A stretch of 43,611 bases of DNA from Halogranum amylolyticum (GCF_900110465.1 NZ_FODV01000027.1:1-43611); one strand, 5' to 3'; positions 16,246 to 24,786 are shown, numbered from the stretch's first letter. Notes: generated by a model not told the origin, from the letters alone. A program made the numbers and translations.

Positions 16246-16569
16246 ATGACCGCCCACACATCGCTTGTCGAGCAGCTCCAATTGCTGGAAGATGAACACC
16301 CACAAGTACACACTGTGCTCTCCGTACACCACGAAGAAGTACAAACCGCACTTGAGGCGAGTTCTCGAGCCTATCCAACTAGTCGACAACTGTACGAGGG
16401 ACTCGACGACCCCGACATTCACCCGAATATGCTCGCCCGAGTACTCGGATTCTTAGCCGAGATTGAGGTCATCGATACGTACACCGTTCGCTCCGGCGCG
16501 AATCGATACGACCTCCGTGAGTACGATGCTGCTCGGTATGGACGAATTGGTAAACTCCTTGTCGAGTAA
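16246..16569 (+). CDS. Winged-helix regulator-like protein
   Basis: The protein has 107 residues. An N-terminal helix (SLVEQLQLLEDEHPQVHTVL) leads to PTSRQLYEGLDDPDIHPNML and ARVLGFLAEIEVIDTYTV, a helix-turn-helix with a following wing (RSGANRYDLREYD). This is a common small haloarchaeal DNA-binding type. A TTTTATT box (16202-16208) allows a short leader. Confidence 0.62.
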   Translation: MTAHTSLVEQLQLLEDEHPQVHTVLSVHHEEVQTALEASSRAYPTSRQLYEGLDDPDIHPNMLARVLGFLAEIEVIDTYTVRSGANRYDLREYDAARYGRIGKLLVE

Positions 16570-16627
16570 GGACTGCACTGTTGGCTTTTGCTTTCTTCGA
16601 CGCATCTTGCACTTTGATGCGGATCGC

Positions 16628-16999
16628 TCAGGCATGCTCGAGAGAGACAGTCGCCCCACCTTCGAGTCGCCTCAGAGGGTCGATATCGCTCACGGTAGCG
16701 ATAACGGTTACCGGGGACGCTGCACGCGGCTCATCGTCATGACTTGCCGGAGTGGGTCCCCAAAAGAGACAGAGTGCATTCCCCTGTGGCCAGTATGCGA
16801 GTGTCCCCACGGGGACTGCCGTTTGAGTCTCTTCGGCAGCAACGTCAACCTCGGTGCTGAAATAGAGTTCGTCACCCCACCGAGCGGCCTCTCCTGTGAT
16901 CGGCAGTGCCTCAGCAATCGCACTACGGGTAGTCGAGTTTGAGTCAGTCCAATCTGCGGTCAGTACCTGTGACCCAACGGTAAGACGGAGGTCTGCCAT
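16628..16999 (-). CDS. Cyclophilin-like fold protein (DUF369/TM1367 type)
   Basis: The protein has 123 residues from the ATG at 16999. The motif series matches the small cyclophilin-like family (PF04126): ALPITGEAARWGDELYFSTE, then VPVGTLAYWPQGNALCLFWG and PTPASHDD. A longer N-terminal start (17023) adds residues outside the family. The molecular role of these proteins is not established; the fold suggests ligand or peptide binding rather than prolyl isomerase activity. Confidence 0.75.
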   Translation of the reverse strand: MADLRLTVGSQVLTADWTDSNSTTRSAIAEALPITGEAARWGDELYFSTEVDVAAEETQTAVPVGTLAYWPQGNALCLFWGPTPASHDDEPRAASPVTVIATVSDIDPLRRLEGGATVSLEHA

Positions 17000-17403
17000 A
17001 CCATGACATCGGGGCCTAGACACAAGAATCCACCATGGGTTCGAATTGGATCACTCTGCGATCGGAATTCCAGGACAATGGAGTGGTCTGTAGACGGGAG
17101 ATGGGAAGGATGGGGCAAGTGAGTACTTCCTCTTGATGCATGCCACGCGATCAGGTCCCGTCTACACAGATTGTCGATAGCTCAAGAGCATCAAGACGCG
17201 CATCGAGACAATACTTGGAGTGATATCTCTGGTTTACAATCGAGCTATCGGCATTCTTGATGAACAGTCTGCTAGCGTCAATTGCTGCTACTGTGTCATC
17301 GAGGTTGTTCCTAGACCGGTCAGCCCTCGGTGTCAGGCAATTTCCGGGATGAGTGTCGAGACTGAAGTACTTCAAGGCTCCATCTTGAGATTGTTCACAG
17401 AGA
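17000..17403. other. Gene-poor region before the origin
   Basis: No gene is supported. The segment leads into the origin repeats starting at 17404. A pyrimidine-rich motif in reverse (17096-17132) partly resembles the context of the dispersed 17-bp repeat. Confidence 0.4.
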
Positions 17404-17686
17404 CCCCGTTTGCAAAGTGAGTTCGAAACAAGGTTGAGTCCCCGTTGACCCACTCCGTTTGCAAAATGAGAGAGCAGGTGAAACAACGAGCTCCTGTGCT
17501 ACCAGTAATCAAGGCAAGCGCCGGGGGAATCCAATCTCGGTTCAGAAGATAGGAGACCCCCGTTTGCAATATGAGCATGTTCTAGAACAATCAAGTAGAG
17601 ATTGAGCAGTAGCCACTGTCTACAAACGATTGTAACGTGACCGTGAACGGGATAGTTGGCGTCCCTCCCCCCGTTTGCAATATGAG
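17404..17686 (+). other. Replication origin: upstream array of origin recognition repeats
   Basis: Four direct copies of an 18-bp element, consensus CCCCGTTTGCAATATGAG, lie at 17404-17421, 17453-17470, 17558-17575 and 17669-17686. Related weaker sites are at 17930-17947 (reverse) and 18053-18067. An AT-rich tract (about 17760-17835) between the array and orc1 is the likely unwinding element. The same element recurs in reverse beyond the gene. The gene context makes an Orc1/Cdc6-specific ORB role very likely. Confidence 0.8.
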
Positions 17687-17759
17687 TTGTGACTCCATAG
17701 AAGAGGTGTGAGAGAATTCAGGAGACAAAATGTGAAACAATCAATTCTTGTAGATGATA

Positions 17760-17835
17760 CGCAACTATAACTACCGTGCGGATTTGGTTAATCTGATATC
17801 AGTATAAATCTTTCTATAATAATGTATTCTTATGA
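17760..17835. other. AT-rich tract, candidate DNA unwinding element
   Basis: The tract is much richer in A/T than its surroundings (for example CAGTATAAATCTTTCTATAA). It lies between the upstream origin repeats and the initiator gene. Confidence 0.5.
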
Positions 17836-18087
17836 CCAACCGCGAATACTACTCTCTCAACCGAGAATTCTCGGAGATCGCTTAATTTGCCTGGTATTCG
17901 GCACTAACGGCTTCCGTCTCGTGCTCCGGCTCATTTTGCAAAAGGGGGGAGAGGGTGAAGGAGGCGATCGATAAATCTCCCTTTCTATCCGACCAGGCTG
18001 ACCGAACTATCTAACATCGTCTACTCCACTCTTTTTGCAGATGGTCCAAAAGGTTATTGCAATATGAGATCAAACAGCTGCATCATC

Positions 18088-19452
18088 ATGGCGGAAGACT
18101 CGGACCACCAAGACTCAAGCCAACTTTCTATCACTGAGCAACTCTCGAGTGAGTACCACACCGTCTTCAAAGACAAGGATCTCATCGAGCCGGACACTAT
18201 CGTCGACGAGGACCGCATTGTCGGCCGAGACGAACAACTTAACAAAGTTATCAATATCGTCAAACCGGCGCTTCACGGCGATCAGCCCGAGGATATGCTG
18301 CTCCGAGGTCCATCTGGTACCGGAAAAACGCTTATTGCTGGCACTGTCGCAACGAAAGCAATCAAAATTGGCCAGAAGCGCGATGTGAAGATGGAATTCG
18401 TCGAAGTAAATGGGAAACATAAGAAATCTGAACATGAAGCTATTCACCAAATCACCCATGAGTTTGAACAGTTACTCGGCCTAGAACTTACCTCGAAAAC
18501 AGGCGTATCGACGAGTTCTCGATACGACCGCCTCTTCGAAATTGTCGATGAACACCTCGACATCGGAATCGTCATTCTCGATGAATTGGATCTTCTCGTT
18601 GGCGATAGTCGAAACAAAAACGAGGCACCTGCGTTCTCGGATATCCTCTACAAACTTTCGCGGGCCAAACGAATCGGGAAGATGGACAGCTCATTCACCC
18701 TCATTGTCACGACTAACAGTCCGAACAGTTTGATGAACGGGCTTAACTCACGAACGGCCAGTACGTTCAACCCTACCGAAGTCGCGTTCGCTGATTACAA
18801 CGCGACTGAACTCCGAGAAATCCTCAAACACCGGCAAGACGCGTTTTACGAGGATACACTTGTGGACGATGTCATTCCGTATACTGCTGCTGTCGCTGCT
18901 CAAGGTGAAGGAGATGCCCGATTTGCAATTGATCTGCTTCGGGAAGCAGGGAACATCGCTAACCGTCGCGAGGAGCGAACGGTTACCACCAACCACGTTG
19001 AGGAAGCAAAAAACCAGGTTGAGAAGAACTATGTCGTTGATGTCATCGAAAATGTCTCCTTCCAGAAGCAGGTTTCACTCTTTGCTGCCGCCGTTGTAAA
19101 CAAATACGGTCAAGAACAACTCAGCCGTTCCGAATTTCTCAGCGATCGGTCGGCACCTGCCCCAGTCGCGCACACGCTTTATAAGTGGTTTACTGACTAC
19201 CAGAATATTGAACGGCGGTCGAAACACAGCTATTTGCGGTGGATGCGGGAGTTAGGTACCTACGAGGTTATCGAAGTTAATCGAAAGGGTCGAGGTAACG
19301 AGCGAGGGGTGTTTGGGGAGTACATATTCCACAATCTTCCCGCTGATGTCATGGTTGAGACGCTCGTCGACAAGGACGACCGATTCCGCGAAGCATTGGA
19401 CGATGAGGAACTCATTCGAAGTGTTGTCCGAAACAATCTCAAGGATTTTTGA
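18088..19452 (+). CDS. orc1/cdc6: Orc1/Cdc6-family replication initiator
   Basis: This 454-residue AAA+ ATPase recognises and opens the adjacent origin. Walker A GPSGTGKT is at residues 74-81, Walker B ILDELD at about 163-168, and a sensor-1 region at VTTNSPNSLMNGLNSRTAST. The C-terminal third (from about 330, FQKQVSLFAAAVVNKYGQEQ) is the winged-helix origin-binding domain. The ATG at 18088 is chosen; another at 18064 lies inside a degenerate origin repeat. Divergence from the chromosomal type and linkage to private repeats, parA and a recombinase indicate a plasmid initiator. Confidence 0.92.
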   Translation: MAEDSDHQDSSQLSITEQLSSEYHTVFKDKDLIEPDTIVDEDRIVGRDEQLNKVINIVKPALHGDQPEDMLLRGPSGTGKTLIAGTVATKAIKIGQKRDVKMEFVEVNGKHKKSEHEAIHQITHEFEQLLGLELTSKTGVSTSSRYDRLFEIVDEHLDIGIVILDELDLLVGDSRNKNEAPAFSDILYKLSRAKRIGKMDSSFTLIVTTNSPNSLMNGLNSRTASTFNPTEVAFADYNATELREILKHRQDAFYEDTLVDDVIPYTAAVAAQGEGDARFAIDLLREAGNIANRREERTVTTNHVEEAKNQVEKNYVVDVIENVSFQKQVSLFAAAVVNKYGQEQLSRSEFLSDRSAPAPVAHTLYKWFTDYQNIERRSKHSYLRWMRELGTYEVIEVNRKGRGNERGVFGEYIFHNLPADVMVETLVDKDDRFREALDDEELIRSVVRNNLKDF

Positions 19453-19481
19453 ACTGTGTACTCGTTTCCACTTATGATTAG

Positions 19482-19684
19482 CTCATATTGCAAACGGGGT
19501 CTTGCCACTTCGTTATTTCTGAAAAAGCGGGATTAGCTCATATTGCAAACGGGGCTCTGATACCTCTCTCAGAGCCGAGACAAGTGGGATTAGCTCATAT
19601 TGCAAACGGGGTCTTGCCACTTCGTTATTTCTGAAAAAAGGGGGTGAGCTCATATTGCAAACGGGGCTCACTTTGCAAATGGCG
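19482..19684 (-). other. Downstream array of origin repeats in opposite orientation
   Basis: Four perfect 18-bp copies (19482-19499, 19537-19554, 19594-19611, 19649-19666) and one diverged copy (19667-19684) all point against the upstream array, with a spacing of 55-57 bp. Part of the spacer (starting CTTGCCACTTCGTTATTTCT) is also duplicated, at about 19501 and 19613. Confidence 0.8.
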
Positions 19685-19849
19685 CCGTTTTGTTAGTGGC
19701 TGATAACACCGAGTGAGCACAAAACACCACTCTCACTAGCTATAAATCTCGGATTTTATTGAGATCTCACATCTGTATGATAGAATAGTCTCATTTCCGT
19801 ATCACAGTCACGGGACGTGTACTCGTCGCCTCGCGTGGATTAGCCCTGA

Positions 19850-20125
19850 GTACACGAGTGCGGGCATACAGAACGTGCGAACCGTCATAAGAAGCAGTTC
19901 AAGTGTCACTCGTATTCCCATCAAGACCACTCTGACCGTGGTGCAAGCGTCAATATCATCGTGAAAGGCATCAAGAAACCCGATTGGAATGTTCGTGTTC
20001 TCAACAGCCTTCCCGTTGTTCGGGAGGTGCGACGGCAAAGCATCGGGGGTTGTGGACGCTCGACCGTGACCTACCCGACCGCACGAGGCTATCAGGCCGA
20101 CGGTCGGATGGGAGTATCTGATTAA
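19850..20125 (+). pseudogene. Remnant of IS200/IS605-type tnpB (C-terminus)
   Basis: The frame reads CGHTERANRHKKQFKC, then a degraded second knuckle (HSYSH), then QDHSDRGASVNIIVKGIKKP and LNSLPVVREV. It ends GRMGVSD and TAA at 20123-20125. This is the C-terminal zinc-finger and tail of haloarchaeal TnpB proteins. The rest of the gene is absent and stops occur just upstream. A hairpin at 20136-20157 matches the subterminal right-end structure of such elements. Confidence 0.65.
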
Positions 20126-20135
20126 ACCACGGGAA

Positions 20136-20157
20136 GCCTCGGGCTTGCCCTTGAGGC
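20136..20157 (+). repeat. Right-end hairpin of the TnpB element remnant
   Basis: GCCTC...GAGGC with inner GGGC...GCCC lies 10 bases after the tnpB stop, where IS200/IS605-family elements carry a subterminal hairpin. Confidence 0.5.
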
Positions 20158-20261
20158 TGTTCACGGTTTGCAGAGCAGTTAAGATTACTTCCACTTTCGA
20201 AGATTGCGGCCGACCATCAACCGACTCGTGTACTCTCCCTGTTTATTGCTACATCTCTTTA

Positions 20262-20308
20262 ACTCAGTGAATCAGTGAATTTGTGAATCTATGAATCACT
20301 GATTACTG
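20262..20308. repeat. Iterons at the 3' end of the parA operon
   Basis: Several TGAATCA/GTGAAT units (for example CTCAGTGAATCAGTGAA) match those upstream of parA. The stop codon of the partner gene (20296-20298) lies inside one unit. They are a second cluster of the presumed partition site. Confidence 0.6.
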
Positions 20309-20745
20309 TCTTGGGCTGCTAGTTCGCGAATCTTCTCTTTCGTTTCTTCCCGGTGTTCACCAAACGCCACTTCGAAGATCCCACGGTAGAAATGCTTGTT
20401 CTTCTCGAGGATGATGTTCTCTCGTTTCAACTGTTTTTTGAGCCGGGTAAACGTGACCTCGATATCCTCGCTTTGTTCGGGCTCGACGTAGATCGTCGCC
20501 GAATCCCAATCCTTGCGAATATTCAACGGCTCTTCAGTGCTCTCGCTTTCCTCCTCGGTTGTTGAATCAACTTCAGCTGAGGAGTCTGTCTTCTTCTGCT
20601 TCGACCGATTAGTAATCGCAGCTGTCCGATCTTGGGTTTCGGATTCCGATAGAGCCTCTGTAGTACTCTCGTCGTCAGTGTCGGCTTCCTCCGCGTTCGT
20701 TTCATCTGAAGGGTCTTCGAACCGCTCATCCATTCCTCGGGGCAT
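20296..20745 (-). CDS. ParA partner, putative centromere-binding protein
   Basis: The protein has 149 residues. The N-terminal half (about 1-75) is very acidic, rich in Ser, Thr and Glu, and probably disordered. The C-terminal half is folded and basic in places (TFTRLKKQLKRENIILEKNK). It starts immediately after the parA stop, so the two form an operon. Its position matches ParB-type adaptors, but it shows no ParB helix-turn-helix and no recognised family. It probably binds the iterons on both sides of the operon; this is inference from context. Confidence 0.62.
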   Translation of the reverse strand: MPRGMDERFEDPSDETNAEEADTDDESTTEALSESETQDRTAAITNRSKQKKTDSSAEVDSTTEEESESTEEPLNIRKDWDSATIYVEPEQSEDIEVTFTRLKKQLKRENIILEKNKHFYRGIFEVAFGEHREETKEKIRELAAQDSNQ

Positions 20746-21657
20746 TTATGCCTCCACCTGCGCCTTATCGAAGGCACGTTCCATCGTCTCTGCGATTTCC
20801 AAGAAGAGGTCACGCTCTACCTGTTGATCGTTCGCGTCCTCCCACTCGAAAATATCGCGGCCGTTGTCCCAGGCGCGTTGAATCGCCACTCGCATTGGGA
20901 GTTTGAAAATCGGTGCCATCGACGCGAAGGATTCGTTGAACGCGTTCAGGAATTTCTTCGACTGGCCATCATCTCTGTACATGTTCGCCAGTAGCCCAAC
21001 GATTGCAATCTCAATCTGCTGGTTATCCTCGATAGACTCCAGTTGGTCCCATAGATCATCGAGTGCATCTCGTGATGTTGCCTGGGTTTGTGCAGCAAGG
21101 AAGACGTTCTGCGCCGCGATGAACGCTGCGTCAGTCAAAACTGATAGGTCTGGTGGACAGTCGATTACAATAAAATCGTAATCGTAACCGTCGTCAACCA
21201 GTTCCTTGAGAGCAACTTTCAGTGCGAAGCGGGCACTTGCGTCATCCATCCAATCCCGTGCGAGCCCCATGTCCTTGTGACTCGGAACCAGATCGAAGTT
21301 CAGATGCTCATACTCATCGCTCTGGATGAGGACTTCTGAAAGAGTTGTATCGTGCGTACGCGGGTTATCCACAAGGACGTCGAGGAGATTCCCATCGTCA
21401 GTAACGAGTGTATTTGGCAAGTCGTTTTTCGGATTTGAGGGGTCGTTGTTGTCGCCTGGACCTAGCCCGAGCCCTTTCGTCATATCGGCCTGTGGGTCCA
21501 TATCGATCGCGAGGACGTCGTGGCCACGAGTGGCCAATGCCGCTGCACTGTTAATTGTCGCTGTTGTCTTCCCAGTCCCGCCTTTCTGATTGCCAAAAGC
21601 AACCGTTGGAATTCCGGTCGATGGTGTGACGCCCCATCCACGAGGTGTTTCGGCCAT
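20746..21657 (-). CDS. parA: ParA/Soj-family partition ATPase
   Basis: The protein has 303 residues. The deviant Walker A KGGTGKTT is at 25-32, switch I is near AIDMDPQADMTKGLG (about 55), and Walker B is in DFIVIDCPPDLS (about 150). This is a plasmid-type ParA without an N-terminal helix-turn-helix, since only about 15 residues precede the first strand. The TATA box at 21681-21688 is about 27 bases before the start, and iteron units lie between the box and the ATG. Expression is therefore likely repressed by the partner protein bound there. Confidence 0.9.
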   Translation of the reverse strand: MAETPRGWGVTPSTGIPTVAFGNQKGGTGKTTATINSAAALATRGHDVLAIDMDPQADMTKGLGLGPGDNNDPSNPKNDLPNTLVTDDGNLLDVLVDNPRTHDTTLSEVLIQSDEYEHLNFDLVPSHKDMGLARDWMDDASARFALKVALKELVDDGYDYDFIVIDCPPDLSVLTDAAFIAAQNVFLAAQTQATSRDALDDLWDQLESIEDNQQIEIAIVGLLANMYRDDGQSKKFLNAFNESFASMAPIFKLPMRVAIQRAWDNGRDIFEWEDANDQQVERDLFLEIAETMERAFDKAQVEA

Positions 21658-21680
21658 ACTCTAATCACTGAATCACTGAA

Positions 21681-21688
21681 TCATAAAT
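21681..21688 (-). promoter_or_regulatory. TATA box of the parA operon
   Basis: ATTTATGA on the minus strand lies about 27 bases before the parA ATG. Iteron units overlap the box and fill the interval to the start. Confidence 0.5.
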
Positions 21689-21886
21689 CTACGTCAGACA
21701 CTTTCTGGTGTTTTCTATTCTTATTCCGTCGATTCCACCGCTTAGACTGCCAATGTTGGCGTATTCTCAATCCCGTTCTTGATTCAGTGATTCACTGACT
21801 CATTGAGTCAAATTTATTCGTGGTTTCTAGATTTGTGGACTCATTGAATCATTGACTCTATGTTTCATTGATTCAGTGATTTGTGG

Positions 21887-22044
21887 ATTCATTGATTCTA
21901 TACTGTCCGAGGCTCATCTTGATTCGGGATTCAGTGAGTTCTTGATTCAGTGGTTTGTGAATTCATTGATTCTATACTGTCCGAGGCTCATCTTGATTCG
22001 GGATTCAGTGAGTTCTTGATTCAGTGGTTTGTGAATTCATTGAA
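21887..22044. repeat. 74-bp tandem duplication within the iteron region
   Basis: The segment beginning TACTGTCCGAGGCTCATCTT at 21901 recurs at 21975, nearly unchanged for the whole 74-bp period. Confidence 0.75.
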
Positions 22045-22230
22045 TCAATGAACCAATGATTCTAGATATTAAGGAATATAAGATGTATTGAATCCATGAC
22101 TCATTGACTTATGATATCCGTTCGATTGGACTCTACTCAATGAGTCTCCGATTCCATTATTCAAAGAATCATGGAATCTAAAACTCATGGACTCCATGAT
22201 TCAAAGATTATTCCTTTTTAGACACGGGTA

Positions 22231-23541
22231 TCAGCTGTTAACCTCTTCAAACGCAGCGGTGAGCTGTTCACGCATATACTCGCGCCGCAGTTTGCGCGCA
22301 CGCGTGTCCGAGAGATAGTTCTGTAGGACGACATCGGCACTCGCACTTCCTTGTTCGGCGGCAATCTCGTCGAGACTTCCGAGCACGACGTCGAGTGACG
22401 ACGAATATGCGTCGTACCAGAATCGACGTCCCATCTTCGGCGATGGGTTTTCACCGTCGATTGTCTCGGGCAATCCAGCACGATCGGCAAGCTGTCTGAA
22501 CCGGTTCCAGACTGTCCAACGTGAAATGTGTCCTCCCGACGCGTGCGGCGACGGAAAGAGATAGCCATTCCACTCGTCGCTGTCGGCAGCCGCAGCGAGG
22601 CGGTCCTCGAGGACTTCCCGCCCATAGAGAAGCGACACCTCCCCGGGGCCGTTCTTCCGCTCTTCGAAGGTGATGAACGGGACGTCCTCGTCATTCGGAT
22701 CGAGAACGAACTGTCGAGTGTGGAGTCGAGCGACCTCACCTGGTCGAAGCCCCCACGCACAGAGTGCGAGTACGAGTAGTCGCTCTTCGGCATCGGTTGC
22801 TGTCTGGTAGAGTGCTCGAACGTGCTCTACGTCGAGACAGGGTGTATCGGCGTCGCTGCCACCGTTCCCGTTCGACCAGTCGAACTCGTCGTCGAGACCG
22901 TCGGCAGGATTGATGGCGGCCCATTTTCGCCGCACTAAATGCGCGTACCAGTTCGAGACTGCGAGATGGATGCGACGTTTGGTCTGTCCGCCGTCGAGGT
23001 CGTCGTGAAGTCGATCGAACGCCGCCCAGCAGGCATCGACCGCTTTGTAGGCCGGGACATCACTCTCGCGTGCGATTGGCGTCACAAGATCATCCGTCTC
23101 GTTCTCGTCGCGATAGGCATTGACGTAGCGGTTCAACCGATAGCGAAGGGTATCGATCGACGACTCGGCGAGTCCTTTACGCTCGCGACGTGAGGACAGG
23201 AATGACTCGAGTGCTTCGATGGTCCGTTCGTGGTTGGTCGCCCAGTTGTAACCTGTCTCTTCAGGCTTGAGCCCGAGGTCGTCGGACCAGAAGTCTCCGA
23301 ACGTGATGTCGTGGTACTCTCGAAGGGTGTAGAGCAGCGGCCGGAAGTCGTGTTCGCGCAACCAACTGTGCGTTGGCTTCTCCTGTGTTGAATCGAGGCC
23401 ATCAGCTTCCATGGCTGGAGCGATAACGGCCCAGTATGCGTCGACGAGTTCCTCGCGCTTGAGGAGCGTCCACGAAACGTCGTCGACATCGTTCCACTCT
23501 CGGTTTTGTGGTGTATTTGTGGGCTCACTCACGGTGGACAC
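22231..23541 (-). CDS. Tyrosine recombinase/integrase (XerC/D-like)
   Basis: The protein has 436 residues, starting at a GTG. An N-terminal SAM-like DNA-binding domain (about 110-220, FLSSRRERKGLAESSIDTLR) precedes the catalytic domain. The first catalytic Arg is in CAWGLRPGEVARL (about 271). The second Arg box reads PKMGRRFWYDAY, where the usual HxxR is altered. The nucleophile is probably the Tyr of QNYLSDTRARK (about 413). Its position beside parA suggests multimer resolution or integration of the plasmid. The N-terminus is longer than in XerC/D. Confidence 0.8.
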   Translation of the reverse strand: MSTVSEPTNTPQNREWNDVDDVSWTLLKREELVDAYWAVIAPAMEADGLDSTQEKPTHSWLREHDFRPLLYTLREYHDITFGDFWSDDLGLKPEETGYNWATNHERTIEALESFLSSRRERKGLAESSIDTLRYRLNRYVNAYRDENETDDLVTPIARESDVPAYKAVDACWAAFDRLHDDLDGGQTKRRIHLAVSNWYAHLVRRKWAAINPADGLDDEFDWSNGNGGSDADTPCLDVEHVRALYQTATDAEERLLVLALCAWGLRPGEVARLHTRQFVLDPNDEDVPFITFEERKNGPGEVSLLYGREVLEDRLAAAADSDEWNGYLFPSPHASGGHISRWTVWNRFRQLADRAGLPETIDGENPSPKMGRRFWYDAYSSSLDVVLGSLDEIAAEQGSASADVVLQNYLSDTRARKLRREYMREQLTAAFEEVNS

Positions 23542-23689
23542 CCCACCGTTTCCAGTAAAGTTGGGCCCGAATCCGGGGGAAACGCCCTGCTGAGGGGGTT
23601 CTTGATTTTAAGCTCGTCATTTTCTGGGTAGAGAGACTTTCAGTCGGATATAGTATATGTTTTGGGGACTCACTGACGGTGACAGTCTG
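23542..23689. other. Upstream region of the recombinase
   Basis: No gene is supported. It contains short G/C inverted runs (around 23560-23600). Confidence 0.35.
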
Positions 23690-23900
23690 TGTGAACACCG
23701 GAAATAGGCAATCCGAACGGTTTCTCGCAGGTAAACTCCATGTCGCTACATGAAATATGGGAGAATACGATCCTCGCGTTCGGAGCCCGTAATCTGCTTT
23801 GAGACGAGTAGTTCACATTCAGATTCGAGAGTGTCTGAAAAGCCCGCATGGAATCGAACTCCCAATCACAGAGCACCGAGCTCTACGAATGTATCGGTTG
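23690..23900 (-). pseudogene. Fragment of an IS4-like (ISH) transposase
   Basis: On the minus strand, LCDWEFDSMRAFQTLSNLNV resembles the second catalytic Asp region of IS4-type ISH transposases. After a frameshift, VSKQITGSEREDRILPYFM resembles the following conserved stretch. Stops and frameshifts lie on both sides. The nearby TTCGA T-loop-like sequence belongs to this coding remnant, not to a tRNA. Confidence 0.45.
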
Positions 23901-23987
23901 TGTATGCCTATCTTTCTCGCCTGACAAACAGAGACGGTTGAAAGTAGAAAGACACTAAGATTCACATAGCCAGCGTCGTAAAGTGCA

Positions 23988-24007
23988 TTACAATACTAGT
24001 ATTGTAA
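23988..24007. promoter_or_regulatory. Perfect 20-bp palindrome, operator family A
   Basis: TTACAATACTAGTATTGTAA is fully self-complementary. Related 20-mers occur at 31884-31903 and 42073-42092, both in promoter regions of the uronate island. Confidence 0.55.
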
Positions 24008-24131
24008 CTATTGCTGTGCTCTAACTATCTACTGCTGAGATATTTTTGAGAACGCCGATAGCGGCTGCCAAGAGTATTGGAATACTTGATTCGCCTCTCA
24101 AGTCTCGTGTTGAATAGATGCTGAGTCATGG

Positions 24132-24740
24132 TTATAGCGGTTTACACAGCGGTTCTATGCTGATGAGGACGAACACAGGATGATTTCGATAGAACTGTCG
24201 ATACCAGCTGAGCGCTCGCACGGCATCGCCGAGCAAGCGTTTCGTGTCGAGTAGGAGGCCGCAATCATCCAGCGCTGAGAGTATCTGGATGAGTACGTTA
24301 TGTCATACCGTAAGCGGTGTCGACCCACGCTGTAAGATGAGTGGATCGACACCGAGGCCGTAGAACTCGTATTTAGTGACCCAGCTGTAGAAAGCTTTGT
24401 CCGCTGCAACGGACAGCAGGCCGTCCGCGCTCCGGCAGACGACCTGCGGCCCGGTCTTCGTATCGTGTTTCCACCGAGCAGAGATAGGGACGTCAAGGAC
24501 AGCAATAGACTCTAGGTCAGTTGACATCGTGACTTTCAGTGTTTGAACGGTACTTCCTGATCGCTTAGTACGACGAGGCAGAGCAGCGGTCGAAGAACGT
24601 GCTGTCGAGTGCGGCGTGGCCAGACTGCGGGTGTTGCTGCGCTGAAACGCGCAGCAACGCCTGCCATACCTACATTTTCAGCCGGTCGAACGACTTGTAG
24701 ACCGTGCTGTAGTCCGGGAGATCGTCCCTGACTGTAGGGA
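24132..24740 (-). pseudogene. Decayed IS5/ISH1-like transposase
   Basis: The minus strand encodes a relative of the transposase at 53-901. Recognisable pieces are DDLPDYSTVYKSFDRLKM, LLRVSAQQHPQSGHAALDST, SARWKHDTKTGPQVV and VFVLISIEPLCKPL with TAA at 24132. Several nonsense codons and frameshifts are present and about the first 85 residues are gone. GTGTTGAATAG at about 24107 corresponds to a left terminal repeat. The remnant lies between the palindrome at 23988 and the aldehyde dehydrogenase gene. Confidence 0.75.
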
Positions 24741-24786
24741 TAGATTCGCCTCATGACCGACCCAATTGGGAATCTGAGTAAAACTA

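Larger units (their letters stand above)
21664..22205. repeat. Iteron-rich region, putative partition centromere
   Basis: The region between parA and the recombinase is packed with short units of the type TGANTCANTGA (for example TGAATCACTGAATCA and GATTCAGTGATTCA), more than twenty in all, spaced roughly one helical turn apart. It contains no gene. A 74-bp tandem duplication lies within it. Confidence 0.7.

Noticed and set aside
21664..22205. CRISPR array
   Set aside because: Repeats are short, imperfect and irregularly spaced without unique spacers of constant length, and no cas genes are nearby.
23835..23866. tRNA 3'-end-like sequence with GTTCGATTCC on the minus strand, possible att site beside the recombinase
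   Set aside because: The T-stem pairs at only three positions and no anticodon arm exists. The same bases encode DWEFDSMRAFQTL, an IS4-type transposase fragment.
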